Source of the DNA: Euryarchaeota archaeon UBA102
GTDB lineage: Archaea; Thermoplasmatota; Poseidoniia; MGIII; CG-Epi1
NCBI GenBank assembly: GCA_002509225.1
Contig: DAHL01000017.1
Coordinates: forward strand, 1-23,454
Direction: 5' to 3'
Length of the DNA: 23,454 bases
A program made the translations under genes and the position numbers. Shown in pieces: positions 14,724 through 20,600 of this stretch; position 1 is the first letter of the stretch; each line of letters opens with the position of its first letter. A model generated the notes under the pieces. That model had not been told where the DNA came from. It searched no databases and saw only the letters and a program-made list of their open reading frames with translations.

Positions 14724-16049
14724 ATGTTAGAAGATATTGCAGGCCCTTTGATAATATTAGTATTCATGGGGACTTTTGCACTCATATTAGCAGAAGTAAC
14801 CCATAGAACTCTTGTTGCATGGGTTGGAGCTACTCTTGTCTGTCTAATTGGTAAAGTTACAGGATCTTTTGATGAAGCAGAATTAGCTCATGCCGTTGAC
14901 TTCGATGTTCTTGGTCTATTGTTAGGAATGATGGTCATTGCGAGCAATCTTGAGATGTGTGGATTTTTTGAATATATAGCCATTAAAGGAACTAAAATGG
15001 CGAAGGGAGATCCTTGGAGATTAGTGGTAATTCTTGGAACATTTACAACGGCCATATCATTAGTGATTGACAATGTAACTGCGATAATTATTATCGCCCC
15101 TATAACGGTAAGAATATGCAATAAAATGGAAATAAATCCAATACCTCTTTTGATGTGTGAAGCTATTCTTGCAAATACAGGAGGGGTTGCGACGTTGGTT
15201 GGAGATCCTCCAAATGTAATGATTGCGGCTGAAATGAAATACACATTTATCAGCTTTATGAAACATCTTTTCATAATGACTTTTATGGCTTGGGTGGCCA
15301 CCTTAGCATACATAAGATGGTACTACAGAGACTGGATAAATGTTAAGCCAAAGCATGTAGAAGATATAATGAAAGAAGATGAATGGGCTGCTGTAAAAAA
15401 TAGGGGTATGATGAATAGAACCTTACTTGCTTTGGGAATAACTATTGTTTTCTTCTCTTCTGTTGAAATTTTACATTTACATATACATATTGCAACTATA
15501 TCGTTAATGGGTGCGGGATTAACTTTAGCCTTGAATAATCCAGATATAGAGAAAGTTGTTAAACATGTAGAATGGACTGCTCTATTGTTCTTTGTAGGTC
15601 TATTTGTATTAGTTGGATCACTAGAAGCGATGGGTTATCTAGAAGAATTTGGATTATGGATATATCATGTAACTGGTGAAGGAGAACATCCAATTTTACT
15701 AGCCGTGGTGGTATTATGGGTAGCGGCTATTGCTTCTGCGATAGTGGATAATATACCATTCACAGCGGCAATGATACCTACTTTGAAAGGATTGGCTGTG
15801 CATGGAATAAATGTACATCCATTGATGTGGGCATTAGCGATGGGTGCAGGTTTCGGAGGGAATGCGACCCCTATAGGTTCATCTGCAAATGTAGTGACTG
15901 TTGCAATAAGTGAAAGAAGTGGTAAACCGATTAGTGCTGTAGAATGGATGCGTGTAGGATTACCTGTAATGTTGATAACTTGTACAGTTGCAACTATATT
16001 TTTAGTTATAGATCTTTACTTTTTAAAACTCTTATATCCATATCCATGA
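14724..16049 (+). CDS. ArsB/NhaD-type ion transporter (IT superfamily)
   Basis: A 441-residue membrane transporter with about 11-12 helices. Two half-repeats each contain the superfamily motifs. In the first half, LVIDNVTAIIIIAPITV is followed by ANTGGVATLVGDPPNVMIA. In the second, AIVDNIPFTAAMIPTL is followed by GAGFGGNATPIGSSANVV. This architecture (DNxTA... and TxxGxPPN / GGNATxIGSSANxV) is typical of the ArsB, NhaD and P-protein branch, which moves arsenite, Na+/H+ or possibly dicarboxylates. In a marine cell a Na+/H+ antiporter role is reasonable, but the ion is not readable from sequence. A TATA-like TTAAAAATAAACC (14693-14705) lies about 25 nt before the ATG. The stop overlaps the lipB start as ATGA. 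Confidence 0.88.
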   Translation: MLEDIAGPLIILVFMGTFALILAEVTHRTLVAWVGATLVCLIGKVTGSFDEAELAHAVDFDVLGLLLGMMVIASNLEMCGFFEYIAIKGTKMAKGDPWRLVVILGTFTTAISLVIDNVTAIIIIAPITVRICNKMEINPIPLLMCEAILANTGGVATLVGDPPNVMIAAEMKYTFISFMKHLFIMTFMAWVATLAYIRWYYRDWINVKPKHVEDIMKEDEWAAVKNRGMMNRTLLALGITIVFFSSVEILHLHIHIATISLMGAGLTLALNNPDIEKVVKHVEWTALLFFVGLFVLVGSLEAMGYLEEFGLWIYHVTGEGEHPILLAVVVLWVAAIASAIVDNIPFTAAMIPTLKGLAVHGINVHPLMWALAMGAGFGGNATPIGSSANVVTVAISERSGKPISAVEWMRVGLPVMLITCTVATIFLVIDLYFLKLLYPYP

Positions 16050-16708
16050 TGATGAAATCTGAAATTAAAAAAGTTGAAATTTTAGATTTAGAACTAATGG
16101 AATACAGTGAATGTCTAAATGAGATGTATAAGATACGTGATCAAAGAAAGATTGGAAAGGGGAAAGATACACTTATCCTAGTTGAGCACTATCCCGTAGC
16201 AACATTAGGAAGAAGAGGTGAAATGAACGAGATAATAGATGATAAATTGACAGTTTATGAAATTGAAAGAGGAGGGAAATCGACATATCATGCACCTGGA
16301 CAAATAGTCCTCTACCCAGTAATGTATATGGGTGAAGGTAACAGAGATGTTAGAGGATGGGTAAGACACCTAGAAGGATTTGTAATTGATTTGTTAGGGG
16401 ATTTTGGAATTAAGGCTTCTGTAAAGCCTGATTTACCTGGTGTTTGGGTAGATAAAACAGATAAAAAAATAGCATCGATAGGAATATCAATTGAAGGGTG
16501 GGTTTCGTTTCATGGAATATCAATAAATGTAACAATAGACCCTAATGAATTTAACAGAATTAATCCGTGTGGCCTAGGTGCTGAAGTAATGACCAATATG
16601 TTTCAAGAAGGTGGTGACTGTTCAATTAAGGACATAAAAAAATGGATTAAATTGAATGTAAATAAAATACACCCATCAAGAGCCGTGCCGGCACCTAATC
16701 GTCTTTAG
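16046..16708 (+). CDS. lipB: Octanoyl-(acyl carrier protein):protein N-octanoyltransferase (lipoyl synthesis)
   Basis: A 220-residue LipB that transfers octanoyl from acyl carrier protein to a lysine on lipoyl-domain proteins, the first step of lipoate assembly. Visible motifs are LVEHYPVATLGRRG, ERGGKSTYHAPGQIVLYP (residues 74-91), catalytic Lys141 in KKIASIGISIEGWVSFHG and catalytic Cys175 in RINPCGLGAEVMTNM. The Lys/Cys spacing of 34 matches the Lys142/Cys176 dyad of the M. tuberculosis enzyme as I recall it. Three consecutive ATG codons (16046, 16049, 16052) make the exact start ambiguous by two residues. I take the first, which forms an ATGA overlap with the transporter stop. A longer frame opening at 15944 lies within the transporter gene and is discounted. 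The 3' end overlaps rhomboid by 14 nt. Confidence 0.95.
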   Translation: MMMKSEIKKVEILDLELMEYSECLNEMYKIRDQRKIGKGKDTLILVEHYPVATLGRRGEMNEIIDDKLTVYEIERGGKSTYHAPGQIVLYPVMYMGEGNRDVRGWVRHLEGFVIDLLGDFGIKASVKPDLPGVWVDKTDKKIASIGISIEGWVSFHGISINVTIDPNEFNRINPCGLGAEVMTNMFQEGGDCSIKDIKKWIKLNVNKIHPSRAVPAPNRL

Positions 16709-17561
16709 TTTCTTTGATCTCTTCATGGAATTTTTGAATCCATGCTTCTCGGACATCCGATTCGTCTGCATTTTTAGCTTTCTTTAGAATTTTTTGTAAA
16801 TTAACAGTTGAAGCTAGCTTGTCTAAGTGATCTAAAGTTGCGAGCGGAGTAGAAGTTATTGAAGATAAAAAATATGGTGCAAAGAGAGCGCCGATAACTA
16901 ATGAAATAAGATGCGTATCATGCCCTATGTTATCTGTAGAAGAAGCAACAACAAAAGCAGTCTCCGCTCCTGCAAATACCACTGCAGCAATGAAAACTGG
17001 GACCCTATGAAGAAATATGAAACCCAATAACATTGGTATTTCATCTCTTGGATATAGATATGCAAAAGCACCCATTATCCCGAAAACTGCGCCCGATGCA
17101 CCTATGTGATAGCTATCTGCCTCTCCAGTCCCTAAATGTATTGCTGAAAGTCCTGTTAACAGAGAACCTAGTAGTCCGCTAGTCAGATATATCTTTACAA
17201 ATGCCCGACCGCCTACGCGTTCTTCAAAAGGTAATCCCATCAAAATAAGAATTAACATATTCATAAGTAGATGAAGTGGACCTGAATGAATGAACATTGA
17301 ACTAACTAATGTAAGAATGTTTAGATTAAATAATTCTAATGAAAAAAGAGTAGAATATTTTAATGTCAATAAGGGATTGAATCCTAATTCTCTCCAAGTA
17401 ATGTGCCCATCATAATCGAAAAGTAATACGGCAATCCACCAGAAAAAAAATATGATAAAATTACTCATTACTAAGGATAAAGATGCTGGTATCTTTTGAG
17501 TGTAGCAATAAAAAATAGTAGAGAGACCTACTAAAATCAAAAAAAGCGAGAAGAAATCCAT
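16695..17561 (-). CDS. Rhomboid family intramembrane serine protease
   Basis: A 288-residue protein with about seven membrane helices and a cytosolic-type charged tail (about 240-288, Lys/Glu/Asp-rich). Rhomboids cut membrane-spanning segments of substrate proteins. Signature residues are SSMFIHSGPLHLLMNM (His97 and Asn101, the HxxxN oxyanion group), the catalytic Ser156 in YHIGASGAVFGIMGA, and the catalytic His in NIGHDTHLISLVIG (His217 most likely, His214 possible). The usual 'HxxG' after the catalytic His reads His-Leu-Ile-Ser, a mild departure. An AGGAG sequence on the minus strand 11 nt before the ATG (17571-17575) supports the start. It lies 106 nt downstream of the giant surface protein gene in the same direction, but a hairpin separates them. 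Confidence 0.93.
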   Translation of the reverse strand: MDFFSLFLILVGLSTIFYCYTQKIPASLSLVMSNFIIFFFWWIAVLLFDYDGHITWRELGFNPLLTLKYSTLFSLELFNLNILTLVSSMFIHSGPLHLLMNMLILILMGLPFEERVGGRAFVKIYLTSGLLGSLLTGLSAIHLGTGEADSYHIGASGAVFGIMGAFAYLYPRDEIPMLLGFIFLHRVPVFIAAVVFAGAETAFVVASSTDNIGHDTHLISLVIGALFAPYFLSSITSTPLATLDHLDKLASTVNLQKILKKAKNADESDVREAWIQKFHEEIKETKDD

Positions 17562-17577
17562 TAATCAACTAACTCCT

Positions 17578-17604
17578 GAATAAATACAGAGCTAACGCTA
17601 TACA
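17578..17604 (-). promoter_or_regulatory. TATA-like elements upstream of rhomboid
   Basis: Two AT-rich elements read on the minus strand: TTGTATAGC (about 17597-17605), whose predicted initiation near 17576 would leave a short leader containing AGGAG, and GTATTTATTC (17578-17587), about 22 nt from the ATG. They support transcription of rhomboid separate from the surface protein gene. Confidence 0.4.
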
Positions 17605-17625
17605 AAAGAAAGACCGTAGGAGACT

Positions 17626-17645
17626 GCTGGGCAAAAATGCCCAGC
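17626..17645 (-). terminator. Hairpin terminator after the giant surface protein gene
   Basis: A perfect 7-bp GC-rich stem (GCTGGGC / GCCCAGC) closes a six-base loop, starting 22 nt past the TAA of the surface protein gene. On the minus strand it is followed by a T-rich stretch (TCTTTCTTTTG) about 10 nt later. It is the only strong hairpin I saw in an intergenic gap of this window. Confidence 0.6.
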
Positions 17646-17667
17646 TCTCCATGTTTGTTTGGTTTGC

Positions 17668-20600
17668 TTACTCTTCGTCTCGAGTGTTGATTCTGGCAAC
17701 ACCGAAAGCACAGACAAATCCTGATATGATCAGACCTAGCATTCCAATAGCGAAGGATGGGGTTGCCATCTTAGCTGCTAGAACAGTTACCTGACCTGTA
17801 CCTGAGTTGTCATCTCTCTCATCGAAGAACTCGTCATTCATTACATGACCTGCAGCAATGTCTTGAGATTCAAGCACAGGGTTGATTACGGCATACATAG
17901 TAATGTCTGCATAATCTCTAGTTGAACCTGCTGGCATTGTTACTTCAAGCCAGTTGAAGCTAGCCTGATAAGTCATTCCTGAAACTGAGTAAGGTTCCAT
18001 TCTGTCGATACTTGTTTCGCCTACTCTGGTAGTTCGGACTACACCAACACCTGGAATATCACGAGCATCTCCGTCTGGGTCAGCTACGTAGAAGGTAACC
18101 AATACATCGGAAGCGTAGTTTCCGTGGTTAACTGCGTTAGCTGTTATCATTAGAGAGTGTGGTTCGTGACCGAAGGAATCTTCGGAGTGTTTGTGACCGA
18201 CACCTGAATCGATTACCTGCCATCTGTTGAATTCTAGGTCTCCCACGATTTCAAACTGTGATGGTGGTATGTAGAACGAAGCTATGTCTGGTTCCGGTAG
18301 ATCCTCTTGTAGAGCGACCTGGAATGCATTAGCATACAGAGATACTTCGCGACCACCTGCTGGTTCGCCAGTGTCCCAATCATATGTTGGGGCTGTAACC
18401 TCGAAGTTAGCTGTAGCCATGAAAATACCTGACTGATCACCAATTGGTACCAAATTGTATGGTAACCAAGGAGCTGTACAGCCTAGATATGGTGGTGAAA
18501 CGCAGTTGAAGTATTCTGCTGCGTAATTACCATCCCAAATTCCATCGTCAATACCATCGAAATCACGTGGCCATAGACATGCTTCCCATGGGAATCCGAA
18601 AATCATAGCGAAAGTACCACAATCGACACCGTTCACCATGTTTGCCCATGCGGAGATACCCCATCCGGAAGTATCGTAGTCAGGGTCACCTGAAACCAAT
18701 TCTGGATTAATGAATACTTGATCTGGATATACACCAGTGTTAGCACTGAAGTACTCGACACTCTGTGTTTCGCCAGGCAAGATTTCATACCTTCTCTGGT
18801 TGAAGTCTACCTTCTCGATGAAGATACCATATTCTCTGACATTGACTATCTCAATACCACCGATACCAACAGTACCTGAAGTACCCTCTACTCTAATTCC
18901 GAATGAGTAGAAGTTCTGATATTTCAGACCGCCGAACTCTAAGTTGACCTCGTTTTCATTGTATACTGGATTACTGTCCAAGTGTACATAGATTGGAGTC
19001 CAACCACACTTTCCAGCTCCTGCTGTGTAGAAAGCGTCCATGCCAGTCCAGTCATTCTCGACTGTACAGACATCACCGTATGAAGAGCCTGACATTGTGT
19101 CGCCCATCAAACTGTGGTCGCCATCACGTAGTTGGAAGCCGTTCATTGCAGTTAGGCCAATAGAGGTTGAGCCGCCATATAGTGTGTTTATGTGGTGAGC
19201 CCAGACAGATATTTCTGTATCTACTGAAACATCAGTCCATAGCCAGAACATCAGATATGAATCTTCACTCCATAGTGGAACGAACGGTGTTCTCAATTCC
19301 TCAGTGTCACCATTTAGGTTCAAGTAGTTGTAAGATTGACCGAATTGGTTCATACAACCGGAATATGTGAAGTCGTTCATTGGTCCACAGCCTGTTTCCC
19401 AAGCTGAGCTCATAGACATCTCTGTGTTACAAGTCTGATCGAAGTTTGGATCCAGTGGTGATAGACAGCCGCCTTGGCCGTAATCATACCAGACACCGAA
19501 ACCTGCATTCATACCTACTAGAAGCATGTGACTCCATGATTTCTTACCGAATGCATCAGAGAATTGTTCGCCGTTGCTATCGAGTATTCTTACACCTATT
19601 GTGTACATACCTGGAGTGTTCAATGCGTCAGATTGGAAGCCCATTAGACCGGTGTTAGCACCGAAGGCTAAGTCGGAAATAGTTTGTGTACTGGACCAAA
19701 CTGCTTCACCTCTATCTGTCTCAACATATGCTTCGACAGTTAGTGCGCCAATTTCGTCACCTACATCTCCTTCACCAATGTTAGCGAAGGCCATCTGGAG
19801 TGAGGCTGTTTCACCAACGCCCGCTCTGTATGACATGTAGTTACTGACCATTTCTATTCCAGCTCCTCTAGTCAACATCTTGATGTTGTCTATGAACCAC
19901 CAGTTGTAGTAGTAGAATCCATAGTTCATGTATCTCTCATAACCTGGATCGTCGGCATTGTCTCCACCGAACATAAAGGATATGAGAACTTCCTGACCAA
20001 CATAGTTGTTGATTGTAGCTTCTGTGTAGTACCAATCGTCAGATGAGTAATAACCTGTACCAGTGCCTGCGAATGCTTGGGTGTTGTATGGTAATGGGTT
20101 ATCGCCGCTACCGTCAACAGTTCCACTGTATCCGTGACCTGCTGTTGGTGTCAATCTCTCCCATGTAGTTCCACCGTCTGCACTTATCTCAATAACTCCA
20201 CCACCGTCACCGGCTGCGAAATTATATTGATGCTCGAAGGTTAAGATAGCGTGGGTTGCACCAGTCAAATCTATAGGTGCTGAAACTAGTCTTACATTAT
20301 CTGCGCCTGCTCCGTCATCAGTTAGGAACCAAGACATGTCTCCATCACTGGATCTGTATGAGCTAGGTTCGAAAGCTGCTTCTCCTGAAACTGTCTCTGA
20401 ACTCCAACCTGTGTTGTAGGTCATTACAGTTGTTGAAGCTTCAACTACATCTGTAACATCGTAAGTAGCTTCCCAGTATCCCCAATAATCAGAACAGAAG
20501 GTAATGTCGTAAGTACCGCCAACTACGTTGAAGTATACTTCCTTAAGTGTTCCTGATGGGAAAGTGTCTGAAGCTATTACATTGCCACTGGAATCTGTAA

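Noticed and set aside
15944..16045. Long N-terminal extension of LipB
   Set aside because: It is the out-of-frame reading of the transporter 3' end; LipB homology starts after 16046, where an ATGA overlap gives a natural start.
16685..16694. Perfect palindrome GTGCCGGCAC near the lipB 3' end
   Set aside because: It is only 10 bp without a loop, lies in coding sequence and has no T tract beside it; chance is sufficient.
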